Origin: Bradyrhizobium guangdongense
GTDB lineage: Bacteria > Pseudomonadota > Alphaproteobacteria > Rhizobiales > Xanthobacteraceae
Reading direction: 5' to 3'
DNA length: 64,000 bases
NCBI RefSeq assembly: GCF_004114975.1
Contig: NZ_CP030051.1
Span: forward strand, 3,286,001 to 3,350,000
In this document: positions 33,876-42,331 of the stretch, piece after piece
Layout: each line of letters begins with the position of its first letter
Numbering within the stretch: position 1 is the stretch's first letter
Notes under the pieces: model-generated
Databases searched by the model: none
The model's input: the letters and a program-made list of their open reading frames with translations, nothing else
Told to the model about the DNA's origin: nothing
Made by a program: the position numbers and the translations under genes

Positions 33876-34502
33876 CTACTGATCTCTGGCGCTGGCGGTG
33901 GAGACCGCCGGCTTGGTGTCGCCGAGCGAAACCCAGACGTTGGGATCGCTCTGCGATTGGCGCTTGACGAAGCGGTAGCCGGTCTCCGTCCAGGCAACGA
34001 CGCTCTCGTTCTGATTGTCGAGAACGAACTCGCCCTTGTCGGTCTTCACCGTGAGCACCGCGTGGCCTTCGCCTTTCTTGTCGCGCACGACCGTGATGAG
34101 CAGGGCCTCGCGCGGCCAACCCGCATCCATCAGCATCTTGCGCTTCAACAGCACGTAGTCTTCACAGTCGCCGTAGCCATCGGTCGGCAGCGACCACTTC
34201 TCGACCACGCCCCAGTGGTCCTGGTCCGTCAAAGGCTTGATGGTCTCGTTGACCCAGCGATTGACCTTGACGAGGTCGCGCCACGCGGTCTGCGACATCA
34301 CGATGTCGCGCGGCTGTGTCGGCCCGCCCTGACACTGAGCGGCATTCTCTGCGCAAAACTCGACCCAGCCGATCGGCGCACGCGTGGTATCGCCGAGGCT
34401 CGCGTAGAGCAGACGGCTTTCACCGGCCTGCGCTGCCGCGCTGATCCCGAAGAGCATGGCAGCAAGTGCCAGTGCCTTCCCCTGTCCCCTGAAATCCAAC
34501 AT
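33876..34502 (-). CDS. Transglutaminase-like cysteine peptidase (BTLCP, LapG-like)
   Basis: A 208-residue exported protein with a signal peptide (ALALAAMLFGISAAAQA-GES). The catalytic triad of the bacterial transglutaminase-like cysteine proteinases is visible: Cys in GYGDCEDYVLLKRKML, His in GEGHAVLTVKTDKGEFVLDN and Asp in VLDN. WVNETIKPLTDQDHWG is also typical. In Pseudomonas the relative LapG cleaves a surface adhesin under control of the c-di-GMP receptor LapD. No adhesin or LapD-like gene is adjacent here. ATG 34502 is preferred over 34532 because it starts the signal peptide properly. Confidence 0.85.
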   Translation of the reverse strand: MLDFRGQGKALALAAMLFGISAAAQAGESRLLYASLGDTTRAPIGWVEFCAENAAQCQGGPTQPRDIVMSQTAWRDLVKVNRWVNETIKPLTDQDHWGVVEKWSLPTDGYGDCEDYVLLKRKMLMDAGWPREALLITVVRDKKGEGHAVLTVKTDKGEFVLDNQNESVVAWTETGYRFVKRQSQSDPNVWVSLGDTKPAVSTASARDQ

Positions 34503-34830
34503 TGCGGCCCCCGTTTTTTGTTGGGACCACATTGCGCACGGAGCTTTTGAGTTGCCGCTAAGTCAGCCAAGTCAAGTCGAGTCGAATGCAAGTAAAAGGC
34601 GCAGCGAATTCGATCTATACTTGAATCGAATTTGAATAAAATTTGAGAAGACTGCAATTGATTCAAATTGTAGCGATTAACGCGGGAACGCTGACGGAAC
34701 TGTCAATTCTGCGCTGGGAAGGCCGTGCGTTAACCCGCTTGAGGCTGCAGCCGGACGCAAAAAGACGGCGTCCGCATCGCGGAGGCCGCCTTCGAGGCTG
34801 GAAATCCAGGGGGGCTGGTGCGCTTTCGCT
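34503..34830. other. Intergenic region with AT-rich promoter zone
   Basis: This 328-base gap carries an AT-rich stretch at 34600-34680 (inverted CAATT/AATTG arms near 34655-34670) that is probably the promoter of the leftward transglutaminase gene, and at its right end the PilZ-gene terminator. No convincing gene is seen. Confidence 0.4.
34758..34792 (-). terminator. Intrinsic terminator for the PilZ gene
   Basis: On the minus strand GGCGGCCTCCGC-GAT-GCGGACGCC folds into an imperfect GC stem, followed by GTCTTTTTG. It lies about 40 bases after the PilZ stop. Confidence 0.6.
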
Positions 34831-35442
34831 TTACCGCGCGGTAACGCTCTCTTCGAGTGTCTCGATCGGCTGCTCGTGCATGAACTCGAGGGCGAAGCCG
34901 TCTTCGAGGTTTCGGACCACGCGGCCCTGGACCCGGCCGAGCAGAACGATCGATTTCAGCGGCGGCCGGTTCTCGGCGGCAATAGCGGCGCCCGACAGCG
35001 AGAGGTCGATGATGCGGCAGGTCATCTTGGTGCCGTCCTCGAGCGTCAGCACGGCGATCGGGTTGCGCGGCACGATACGGTCGTGACGGCGGTCCTCCGG
35101 CAGATTGAGGATGTCGCGGTTGGCGAGCCAGGTCAGCTGGGCCGCGAGCTTGTCGCGCTTGCGCGGCGTCGCCCCGACCGTCATGGCGAAGCCGTTGTCG
35201 ATGATCCGGGTGATCTTGCCCTCGACCCGCCCGATATGGTCGAGATAGGCGACCACGCGGTCGCCGACATTGCCGATGCCGGGCGCCAGCAGCGCGAGCC
35301 CGCCGGGCGACATGTTGATCACCTGGCAGGGGAATTCACGGCGATCCGGCAGCATGTAACGGCCGAGCAGGTGCACCTTCACCCGCTGGAAACGCCGGCG
35401 TTCCTCGGTGGCCGGAAGAAATTTTTTGTTCGCCAACGCCAT
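34831..35442 (-). CDS. Tandem PilZ-domain c-di-GMP receptor
   Basis: A 203-residue cytoplasmic protein made of two PilZ domains. Domain 1 (near 14-100) has the RxxxR arginine switch in ERRRFQRVKV and the NMSPGG box. Domain 2 (near 115-195) has DRIVPRNPIAV and the DLSLSGAAI box. Both therefore keep the full set of c-di-GMP-contacting residues, which is unusual because in many tandem proteins one copy is degenerate. ATG 35442 (MALANKKF) is chosen. A TTAA-N7-TTAT near-CtrA box lies 59 bases upstream, and a terminator follows. Likely role: c-di-GMP-dependent control of motility, polysaccharide or development; the partner is unknown. Confidence 0.85.
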   Translation of the reverse strand: MALANKKFLPATEERRRFQRVKVHLLGRYMLPDRREFPCQVINMSPGGLALLAPGIGNVGDRVVAYLDHIGRVEGKITRIIDNGFAMTVGATPRKRDKLAAQLTWLANRDILNLPEDRRHDRIVPRNPIAVLTLEDGTKMTCRIIDLSLSGAAIAAENRPPLKSIVLLGRVQGRVVRNLEDGFALEFMHEQPIETLEESVTAR

Positions 35443-35500
35443 TTTCACTACCCGACCCCCCGCCCGGGCGGAGTCCGGCACGACCGTAAGGTGCATAGGG

Positions 35501-35515
35501 TTAATGCCGCGTTAT
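35501..35515. promoter_or_regulatory. Near-consensus CtrA-type box upstream of the PilZ gene
   Basis: TTAA (35501-35504), seven bases, TTAT (35512-35515): seven of the eight consensus bases match. It is in promoter position for the leftward PilZ gene. Confidence 0.35.
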
Positions 35516-35582
35516 GATTTGGCGCGGCGAATACATACCGACACAATGCGTTCAAAAAGCCACAACGGCGGCCGGGCCGCCC

Positions 35583-36824
35583 CTAGGCTTTCCTGGTTGC
35601 GCGCCCATAAAGTAGGCAGAGCAGTGCCAGCAGCACCGCGGCCGACAACCCCAGCGACCAGTGGATGCCGATCGCCGCCCCGACGACGCCGACGGTGATG
35701 CCGCTGAACGCCCGCATGCCGAGCCCGGCCATATTATAGAGGCCGACGACGCGGCCGCGGATGTCGGACGGGGCGCTGAGCTGCACCAGCGCCTGCGCCA
35801 TGGTGTTGAACGACAATTCGAAGAAGCCGGCACAGAACAGCAGCACGATCGCGACCGGATAGATCCGCACCGATGCAAAGCCGAGCAGCGCGACGCTCCA
35901 GAGCATCGCGAGCGTGATCGCGGTGCGCGGCGTGCCTTTCAGCCGTCCCCAGGATTCCAGCGCGATGCCGGCAAGCAGCGCGCCGGCGGCGTCGGCCGCA
36001 AGCAGCACGCTGTAGGACACACCGGGATCGCCGTGGCCGAGATCGCCGGCAAAGCCCGGCATCTGCGCGTGATAGGCGTTGCCGATCATGAAGGAGGTGA
36101 GCCCGGCGAGCCAGGTCATGGCCGTCAGCACCGGCTGGGTGCCGATGGCGCGAATGGTCATCAGGATGTCGGCGAAGCCGCGCACCGCGAAGCGTCGCGC
36201 AGCGAGGCTCTTGTCGCGCACGGGCGCCCAGAACAGCCAGAGCAGCATCGGCAGATAGAACAGCGTGTTGAAGATGATGCCGTGCGGACTGCCGAGCGTC
36301 AGCATGATCAGGCCGCCCACCGCAGGACCCACCAGGATGCCGAGATAGCGCGCCATCGCGTTCAGCCGCACCGCGCTCGGGAGATCGGCAGGGCCGACCA
36401 GGTCGTAGAGCAGCAGCTGGTTCGGCGTCTGCCACAGCACGCCGGCGCAGCCGTGGATCACCAGCAGCAGCATCGCGTGCCACATCTGGATGCTGTCAGT
36501 GATGAAGAAGAATCCCCATCCGCTTGATGCCGTGATGAACAGCAGCATGCCACACTGGATGATGCGGCGCGGGTCGAACCGGTCGGCGAGTCCGCCGACC
36601 GCGACGGAGAACAGCAGGAACGGCAGCCAGTGCGACAGCACGGCAAAGCCGCCCAGCGTCGGCGAGTGGAATTTCTGGAACACCACCCAGTAGCTGATCA
36701 CATGCTCGATATTGTCGGCCATCATCGCCAACACATAGGCGATGAACTGAAGCCGGTAGGGCACGGACTTCATCGCCGCGAACGATCCGGACGCGGCCAC
36801 GGGATTTTGCGGAAGGGGATTCAA
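35583..36824 (-). CDS. MFS transporter, DHA3/enterobactin-exporter-like
   Basis: A 413-residue protein with about twelve hydrophobic segments. Segment text includes WVVFQKFHSPTLGGFAVLSH and the motif A loop GGLADRFDPRRIIQ, then LVIHGCAGVLWQTPNQLLLY, a pattern found in EntS/MefA-type (DHA3) exporters. The second half has VGLYNMAGLGMRAFSGITVG. It exports or imports a small molecule with protons. The first ATG (36824) is used; MKSVPYRLQFIAYV at 36773 is an alternative that starts just before helix 1. It is not grouped with a regulator or enzyme. Substrate unknown. Confidence 0.83.
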   Translation of the reverse strand: MNPLPQNPVAASGSFAAMKSVPYRLQFIAYVLAMMADNIEHVISYWVVFQKFHSPTLGGFAVLSHWLPFLLFSVAVGGLADRFDPRRIIQCGMLLFITASSGWGFFFITDSIQMWHAMLLLVIHGCAGVLWQTPNQLLLYDLVGPADLPSAVRLNAMARYLGILVGPAVGGLIMLTLGSPHGIIFNTLFYLPMLLWLFWAPVRDKSLAARRFAVRGFADILMTIRAIGTQPVLTAMTWLAGLTSFMIGNAYHAQMPGFAGDLGHGDPGVSYSVLLAADAAGALLAGIALESWGRLKGTPRTAITLAMLWSVALLGFASVRIYPVAIVLLFCAGFFELSFNTMAQALVQLSAPSDIRGRVVGLYNMAGLGMRAFSGITVGVVGAAIGIHWSLGLSAAVLLALLCLLYGRATRKA

Positions 36825-36925
36825 GCGGGCACCACAGGTAGGATGTTTGCGGCCTTACACGTTCGCTGCAGGCGGCTCAAGATACTAGAGTGTGCCTGAA
36901 CAGCAGCCATGCAATGTCGCAACAT

Positions 36926-37063
36926 ACTCCACCGTCATCCTGAGGTGGGCGCTCTTGCGCGCCTCGAAGGATGGGCCGCAAGCGCGCCGGTGGCCCATCC
37001 TTCGAGGCTCCCATAGGGATGCCGATGCATCGCAAGGGGAGCACCTCAGGATGATGATGGAGT
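36926..37063. repeat. Double-cruciform dispersed repeat (about 138 bp)
   Basis: Outer arms ACTCCACCGTCATCCTGAGG (from 36926) and CACCTCAGGATGATGATGGA (from 37042) are inverted copies with two mismatches. Inside them GCCTCGAAGGATGGGCC (36961-36977) and GGCCCATCCTTCGAGGC (36992-37008) form a second, perfect palindrome. From memory, CGTCATCCTGAGG...TTCGAGG elements are abundant in Bradyrhizobium. They fill most of the 345-base gap between the MFS and dehydrogenase genes, which otherwise holds nothing I recognise. Confidence 0.8.
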
Positions 37064-37169
37064 TTGTGGCAGGTTGCGGGACTGCGCCTTGGCACGATCG
37101 CGCATCTCACATACGCTCAGCTTCAGCCCGCACCATGCATCATAACAGACGGGCATTGAGGAAACAGCA

Positions 37170-38321
37170 ATGGACCAGATCCGCGTATGCACCCACGCCG
37201 GACCGGGCACCGAGCCCGTCATCCGCACCGTGCCGTGGCCGAAGGTCGGTGCGAAGGGCGCGCTGATCAAGATCGGCGCGTGCGGCGTCTGCGGCACCGA
37301 CTTGCATATCCTGAAAGGTCACTGGCCGAAGCCGTTGCCCTGGCCGTTCACGCTGGGACATGAGCTCGGCGGCGTCATCGTCGAATGCGGCGACGAATTC
37401 ACCGAGGACTTCATGAGCAAGCCGCTCCAGGTCGGATCGAAAGTGATGATCCCGCCGCTGATGCCCTGCGGCCGCTGCTATTACTGTATCCACTATCCGC
37501 AAACCGCCAACAAATGCCTGACGCCTGTTTATTACGGCCGCTATCTCGGCTTCGACAAGGCGCCGCACATGTGGGGCGGCTGGGCCGAATATGTCTATGT
37601 CGATCTCGACATGCTGCCGGGCACCAAGATCTACAGATTGCCCGACGACATGTCGCTGCGCCTGGGCGCGCTGTCGGAGCCGCTGACCTCCTGCATCCGC
37701 GCCTTCAACCGCGCCACGCGGGCCGGTGGTTTCAGCTGGGGCGATACGGTCGTGATCCAGGGCTCTGGTCCGATCGGCATTCTGGCGGTCGCGGCGGCAA
37801 GAGAGATGGGGGCAGGGCGCGTGATCTGCGTCGGTGCGCCGGAGGAGCCGCGGCTGAAGCTCGCGCGCGAGTTCGGTGCGGAGGCGACGGTCAACATCGA
37901 GGAGTTGAAATCGCCGCAGCAGCGTATCGCGCGGGTCCGCGAGATCGTCGGCGGCTTCGGCGCCGATCTCGTGATGGATTGCTCGGGTCATCCGACCGCC
38001 GGCCCCGAAGGCATCGAGATGCTGCGCGACGGCGGCACCTATGTCGAGATGGGCCAGTTCACCGACGCCGGCTCGATCGACACGTCCTGGCATCGCATCT
38101 GCACCAAGGACCTCAACGTGCTGGGATCCTGGGGCTTCACCGGCAACGATCTTCCGCTCGGCGTCGACATGCTCTACCGCACGGCGAACAAATATCCCTG
38201 GCTGAAGATGCAGACGATCTATCCGTTCACGGAAGAGGGCGTTGCGCAGGCGGTGAAGGACGCGATGGCGATGAAGACGGTGAAGTCGACGATCGTGCCC
38301 TGGCCGGAATTGGTGGAGTGA
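37170..38321 (+). CDS. Zinc-dependent alcohol dehydrogenase (MDR superfamily)
   Basis: A 383-residue medium-chain dehydrogenase. The GroES-like domain carries the catalytic-zinc site CGVCGTDLHILKGHWP (Cys near 38/41) and GHELGGVI (His-Glu near 64-65). The structural zinc lobe is MPCGRCYYCIHYPQTANKCL (four Cys). The nucleotide-binding domain has GSGPIGILAVAAAREMGAG (near 198-216) and an acidic-poor VGAPEEPRLK next strand. It probably oxidises an alcohol or reduces an aldehyde or ketone with NAD(P). GAGGAAA precedes the ATG. Exact substrate unknown. Confidence 0.92.
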   Translation: MDQIRVCTHAGPGTEPVIRTVPWPKVGAKGALIKIGACGVCGTDLHILKGHWPKPLPWPFTLGHELGGVIVECGDEFTEDFMSKPLQVGSKVMIPPLMPCGRCYYCIHYPQTANKCLTPVYYGRYLGFDKAPHMWGGWAEYVYVDLDMLPGTKIYRLPDDMSLRLGALSEPLTSCIRAFNRATRAGGFSWGDTVVIQGSGPIGILAVAAAREMGAGRVICVGAPEEPRLKLAREFGAEATVNIEELKSPQQRIARVREIVGGFGADLVMDCSGHPTAGPEGIEMLRDGGTYVEMGQFTDAGSIDTSWHRICTKDLNVLGSWGFTGNDLPLGVDMLYRTANKYPWLKMQTIYPFTEEGVAQAVKDAMAMKTVKSTIVPWPELVE

Positions 38322-38325
38322 GATC

Positions 38326-38397
38326 GTAGCCCGGATGGAGCGCAAGCGTAGTCCGGGGCTGCCGCTCCCGCATTTCGCGCCACTCCATGCGGGCTAC
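38326..38397. repeat. Dispersed inverted repeat
   Basis: GTAGCCCGGATGGAG (38326-38340) pairs with CTCCATGCGGGCTAC (38383-38397), 14 of 15 bases. This GTAGCCCGGATGGAGCG type is, from memory, another common bradyrhizobial intergenic element. It lies 4 bases after the dehydrogenase stop and may serve as its terminator. Confidence 0.7.
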
Positions 38398-38524
38398 GTG
38401 CTGCGGCTCCGGCGGGCCCGAACCGAATGCCCCGAAAGTTCCACAGGGAATCCGCGATTGATCCACGCGGTGGTGAAACTTAGGCCCATGTTCCGGCTTT
38501 CAGTTCACGGGAGAGAAAAACATC

Positions 38525-39037
38525 GTGAAGCGGATTCTGAGACCCATCACCTACGTCCTGGCGGCCGTCTACTTCCTGGTAGATGCGGTGTTCATGGCCG
38601 TGGCAATGCCGATCTCGCGCTGGTTGGCGCGGCGTTTCGAGTTCAAGCGGCTGCGCGCCTGGATCAGATCGCTGCCGCCTTATCCCTCGCTCGCGCTGTT
38701 TTCCGTGCCTGTGATCATCCTGGAGCCGATCAAGCCGGTGGCCGCGTATCTCGTCGCGACCGGCCAGTTCCTGAGCGGTGTGGCGGCGTTCATTGGCTGC
38801 GAATTGCTGAAGTTGGTGCTGGTCGAGCGCCTGTTCCATCTCACGCGTGACAAGCTGATGCGGATTCCAGCGTTCGCCTGGGTGTATGGTAAGTTCACGG
38901 AGATGAGGGCGTGGCTGCAGGCAACCGAGGCCTGGCGTGCCATCCGGGCTTTGAGCCGCGCAGCGAAAGATTATGTCCTGCGGCTCAGAACAAGGCTTAC
39001 TGGCAGCGTCAGCAGACTGGTGACGTCAAGGGATTAG
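38525..39037 (+). CDS. Small membrane protein, unknown function
   Basis: A 170-residue protein starting at GTG 38525 behind GGGAGAG. Hydrophobic helices lie at about 8-30 (VLAAVYFLVDAVFMAVAMPI), 55-70 (LALFSVPVIILEPIKPVAAY) and 73-100 (FLSGVAAFIGCELLKLVLVE). They are followed by a positively charged amphipathic tail. No catalytic motif is recognised. The stop overlaps the stop of the convergent YkgJ-like gene. Similar proteins appear as conserved hypotheticals in alphaproteobacteria. Confidence 0.75.
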   Translation: MKRILRPITYVLAAVYFLVDAVFMAVAMPISRWLARRFEFKRLRAWIRSLPPYPSLALFSVPVIILEPIKPVAAYLVATGQFLSGVAAFIGCELLKLVLVERLFHLTRDKLMRIPAFAWVYGKFTEMRAWLQATEAWRAIRALSRAAKDYVLRLRTRLTGSVSRLVTSRD

Positions 39038-39543
39038 ACCCGCAGCTCGGCAGCCTTCACCACGCTCGCGCCGACGACCTTCGTCCCCTCGAGCTCGCGC
39101 ACGATGCGTTCGTCCGGCCCGACGATGCCGAGATCGAACTCGTGCTCCGGCGTAATCAGGATCATGCGCTGGCCGACGATGACGACGACCGTCATGTCAT
39201 TGCGCTCGCCCTCGGCGGCCCAGGCGCGGATGTCGGTGGCGTAGGGCTCCTTGCGCCAGGCATTGGGCAAGCCCGGGTCGCAGCGGACTTCGACGCCGTC
39301 CTCGGATGTGGTCAGGACGAGCTTTGAAAGGTTCGGCTTCCAGCATTCGTCCAGGAGATCGCTGACGAGCCAGAGGCAGCTGAAGCTTTCGCATTCGGCA
39401 GGCCGGCCGGCATAGATCGCGCAGCCGCGGCCGGGCTTGCAATGTGCGCACCAGGTGCCCGCCGGCTTGGTAAGCGCCTCGATGGCCATCACCTTGCAGC
39501 AAAGCGTGCAGTCGCCGCAGTGCCGTTCACCTGATGTGGTCAT
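39034..39543 (-). CDS. YkgJ-type cysteine-cluster protein
   Basis: A 169-residue protein. It opens with HCGDCTLCCKVMAIEALTKP, giving the CxxCxxCC cluster at residues 9-16, and further Cys in WCAHCKPGRGCAIYAGRP and ECESFSCLW. The cluster resembles the CxxCxxCC zinc/iron-chelating domain family (UPF0153/YkgJ). The C-terminal part is an ordinary alpha/beta segment ending in AELRV. It may bind iron-sulfur or zinc in the cytoplasm; the process is unknown. It converges with the small membrane-protein gene, with overlapping stop codons. Confidence 0.82.
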   Translation of the reverse strand: MTTSGERHCGDCTLCCKVMAIEALTKPAGTWCAHCKPGRGCAIYAGRPAECESFSCLWLVSDLLDECWKPNLSKLVLTTSEDGVEVRCDPGLPNAWRKEPYATDIRAWAAEGERNDMTVVVIVGQRMILITPEHEFDLGIVGPDERIVRELEGTKVVGASVVKAAELRV

Positions 39544-39826
39544 ACATGCGTCCCCAGCACGTCCGATGTCGCGCATTCTAGGCGAGATGACCGCGAAAAT
39601 CCGCCGTTTCTGATCAAAAGCGCGCTAAAACGCGCTGACGAGCCTCCCGGGCCTGTTCACCCTGTCGCCAATGCCATGCATCAAAGGCATGGTGATTTGG
39701 CCGCTGCTGGCGTAAAGAGCGTCCAAATCAAGATCATCATGGGTGTGAGCGGGCCTATTGCTGTGATTGCAGCGTCAGGCCCTCGGTTTTCCATTCTGCG
39801 CCCCGACCAATAAGGTTTTCCACTCC

Positions 39827-41830
39827 GTGTCCTTTCCGGCCCTCACCCCGCCGCTCGCCCGTGCCCTGGCTGAGCGCAATTATGATTCACCGACTCCGGT
39901 CCAACTTGCCGTGCTCGGCGAGGATGCGATCGACCGCGATCTCCTGGTCTCCGCCCAGACCGGCTCGGGCAAGACGGTCGCTTACGGCTTGGCCATGGCC
40001 AAGGACCTGCTCGGTGATGCCGAGCGGTTCGGGCAGGCCGCAGCACCGCTCGCGCTGATCGTCGCGCCGACCCGCGAGCTCGCCTTGCAGGTCCAGCGCG
40101 AGCTCACCTGGCTCTACGAGCTTGCTGGGGCGCGCGTCGTCTCCTGCGTCGGCGGCATGGACCCGCGCCGCGAGCAGCGCGAGCTTGCCGCGGGCGCCCA
40201 TATCGTCGTCGGCACGCCCGGCCGGCTGTGCGATCATCTGCGCCGCGGCCGCCTCGACATCTCGGAATTGAAGGTCGTCGTCCTCGATGAGGCCGACGAG
40301 ATGCTCAATCTCGGCTTTCGCGAGGACATGGAGTTCATCCTCGAGACCACGCCGGAGACGCGCCGCACGCTGCTGTTCTCGGCGACGTTCCCGCGCGGCA
40401 TCGTCGCACTCGCCAAGCAGTATCAGCAGGACGCGTTCCGGATCGAGGTCGCGGGCGACGAGGGCGGTCACGCCGATATCGAGTACCGCGCCATCCGGGT
40501 CGCGCCCGGTGATGTCGAGCATGCGGCCGTCAACGTGCTGCGCTTCTACGAGGCGCCGAGCGCGCTGGTGTTCTGCAACACCCGCGATGCCGTCAGGCAT
40601 TTGCAGGCGGCGCTGCTCGAGCGCGGCTTCTCCGTGGTCGCTCTGTCGGGCGAGTTGACGCAGAACGAGCGCACCTTGGCGCTCCAGTCGCTCAGGGACG
40701 GGCGCGCCCGCGTTTGCGTCGCGACCGACGTTGCGGCCCGCGGCATCGACTTGCCGAGCCTCGACCTCGTCATTCACGCAGATCTGCCCAACGACCCTGA
40801 AGTGATGCAGCATCGCTCCGGCCGCACCGGGCGCGCGGGCCGGAAGGGCGTCAGCGTCCTGCTGGTGGCGCCTGTACGACGCCGGCGCGCGGAGGTTTTG
40901 CTGAATTTGTCCGGAATCGAAGCGAACTGGGGTACGGCGCCGCAGGCGGATGAGATTCGCAAGCTCGATCATGAGCGCATGAAGGACGTGCTGTTCACCG
41001 AGGAGACGACTGCCGACGATCTCGAACTGGCGAAGGCCCTGCTGGCCGAGCGGCCGGCCGAGGAGATCGCGGCGGCGCTGGCGCGGCTCTATCGCGCGCG
41101 GCTGCCGTCGCCGGAAGACATCATCGATCCCGGCGAGGATCGCGGACGGCGCGAGAGTCGTCATCGCGAGGATCGCGCATCCCGTGGCGAGGACCGCTCC
41201 GAGCGGCCCCGTGCCAAACCAGGGAAGGGATCGTCGAAGCATGTCATGGCGGAGCCCACCGTCTGGTTCCGGGCCGCCATCGGCCGCCGCAAGAATGCGG
41301 AGGCACGCTGGCTACTGCCGATGATCTGCCGCCGCGGCGGCATCGACAAGCGCGACATCGGGGCGATCAAGATCATGGACACTACCACCGAGTTCGAGAT
41401 CTCCGAGCGCGTCGCGGAGGCCTTCGCCGTCAAGGTCAAGCGTCCGGACAAGGAAGACAGTATCCGCATCGAGCCGATGACGGGTGCGCTGCAAGACCAT
41501 GCTGCCGTGGGCAAGCCGGCACGCGTGCCGCGGCGCGATGAACGCGACGACGACCACGTCGTGCGCCGCAGCGACGATCCCTGGAACGAGCCGAAGCAGT
41601 ACGACGCGCCGCGGAGAAAGCCCGACGCCAAGCATCAGGGCAAGCCGCACGCCAAGCCGTATGCCAAGCCTCACGTCAAGTCTCACGAGGGCGGCAAGTT
41701 CGGCAAGCCGGCGTTCGGCAAGAAGAACAAGACATCAGGTAACAAATCCGGTGACTCCAAATATGCGCCGTCGGTCACCGAATGGCCGGGCGCGCCGGGC
41801 AAGAAAGGCAAGAAGAAGCGCCGCGGCTGA
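39827..41830 (+). CDS. DEAD-box RNA helicase with DbpA-like C-terminus
   Basis: A 667-residue helicase from GTG 39827 (MSFPALTPPLARALAERNY). Motifs in order: Q-motif SPTPVQ, I AQTGSGKT, Ia APTRELALQV, Ib GTPGRLCDH, II VVLDEADEM, III SAT, IV ALVFCNT, V VATDVAARGIDLP, VI HRSGRTGRAGR. The linker near 440-490 is rich in Arg/Glu/Asp. Residues 500-590 (TVWFRAAIGRRKNAEARWLL, IGAIKIMDTTTEFEIS) match the DbpA/CsdA RNA-binding domain, and the tail is a Lys/His/Pro repeat (KPHAKPYAKPHVKSHEGG). It unwinds structured RNA in ribosome assembly or cold adaptation. The basic tail is a likely extra RNA clamp. Confidence 0.92.
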   Translation: MSFPALTPPLARALAERNYDSPTPVQLAVLGEDAIDRDLLVSAQTGSGKTVAYGLAMAKDLLGDAERFGQAAAPLALIVAPTRELALQVQRELTWLYELAGARVVSCVGGMDPRREQRELAAGAHIVVGTPGRLCDHLRRGRLDISELKVVVLDEADEMLNLGFREDMEFILETTPETRRTLLFSATFPRGIVALAKQYQQDAFRIEVAGDEGGHADIEYRAIRVAPGDVEHAAVNVLRFYEAPSALVFCNTRDAVRHLQAALLERGFSVVALSGELTQNERTLALQSLRDGRARVCVATDVAARGIDLPSLDLVIHADLPNDPEVMQHRSGRTGRAGRKGVSVLLVAPVRRRRAEVLLNLSGIEANWGTAPQADEIRKLDHERMKDVLFTEETTADDLELAKALLAERPAEEIAAALARLYRARLPSPEDIIDPGEDRGRRESRHREDRASRGEDRSERPRAKPGKGSSKHVMAEPTVWFRAAIGRRKNAEARWLLPMICRRGGIDKRDIGAIKIMDTTTEFEISERVAEAFAVKVKRPDKEDSIRIEPMTGALQDHAAVGKPARVPRRDERDDDHVVRRSDDPWNEPKQYDAPRRKPDAKHQGKPHAKPYAKPHVKSHEGGKFGKPAFGKKNKTSGNKSGDSKYAPSVTEWPGAPGKKGKKKRRG

Positions 41831-41905
41831 CTGATGCGGCGAGCACAGACGGCAATGATGCCGCCGGATTGCACCGGCGACATCATCTGAAAAGTCAGCC
41901 AGGGC

Positions 41906-42208
41906 TTAGCGGCCGCCGCCACCACCACCACCGCCTCCGCCGCCACCACCGCCGCCGCCGGCATCACGCATCGCGGAGCTGTAGCGAGGGTCCGACTGCT
42001 TCATGTAGGTCGGGGATGTGTCACGGCTGACGCGAACGACGGGGCGCCGTCCAGGTCCCGGTTCTTGCAGGTTGATGATGCCGCAGCTTTCGAACAAGCC
42101 GGCATCGCAACCATAGGTGCGGAACTGCACCGCATTGGCACTGGTTGCGGTGAACGCGCTCGTCACAGCGAATGCAAGCAAAGCAACGCCAGGCAATGTG
42201 AGTTTCAT
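41906..42208 (-). CDS. Secreted small protein ending in a poly-glycine run
   Basis: A 100-residue protein with a signal peptide (ALLAFAVTSAFTATSANA, cleavage near 26). The mature part reads VQFRTYGCDAGLFESCGIIN, with two Cys that may form a disulphide. It then has a Pro/Arg segment (PGPGRRPVVRVSRDTSPTYM) and ends in sixteen glycines and an Arg. The run is encoded by a GCC/ACC-type trinucleotide tract (41911-41959 on the plus strand), a site likely to expand and contract by slippage. ATG and ribosome site look normal. Function unknown. Confidence 0.7.
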   Translation of the reverse strand: MKLTLPGVALLAFAVTSAFTATSANAVQFRTYGCDAGLFESCGIINLQEPGPGRRPVVRVSRDTSPTYMKQSDPRYSSAMRDAGGGGGGGGGGGGGGGGR

Positions 42209-42331
42209 GGCAATTCTCCAGCCTCAATTTGGCGAGACCGGAATGGCTCGCACAGGTCTTCGACGGGAGCCGGTCGAAACCGGTTCGAGGCCTGGCTTCA
42301 CGCCCGCGTGAGGCGGGGGCAGGGAAGACCG

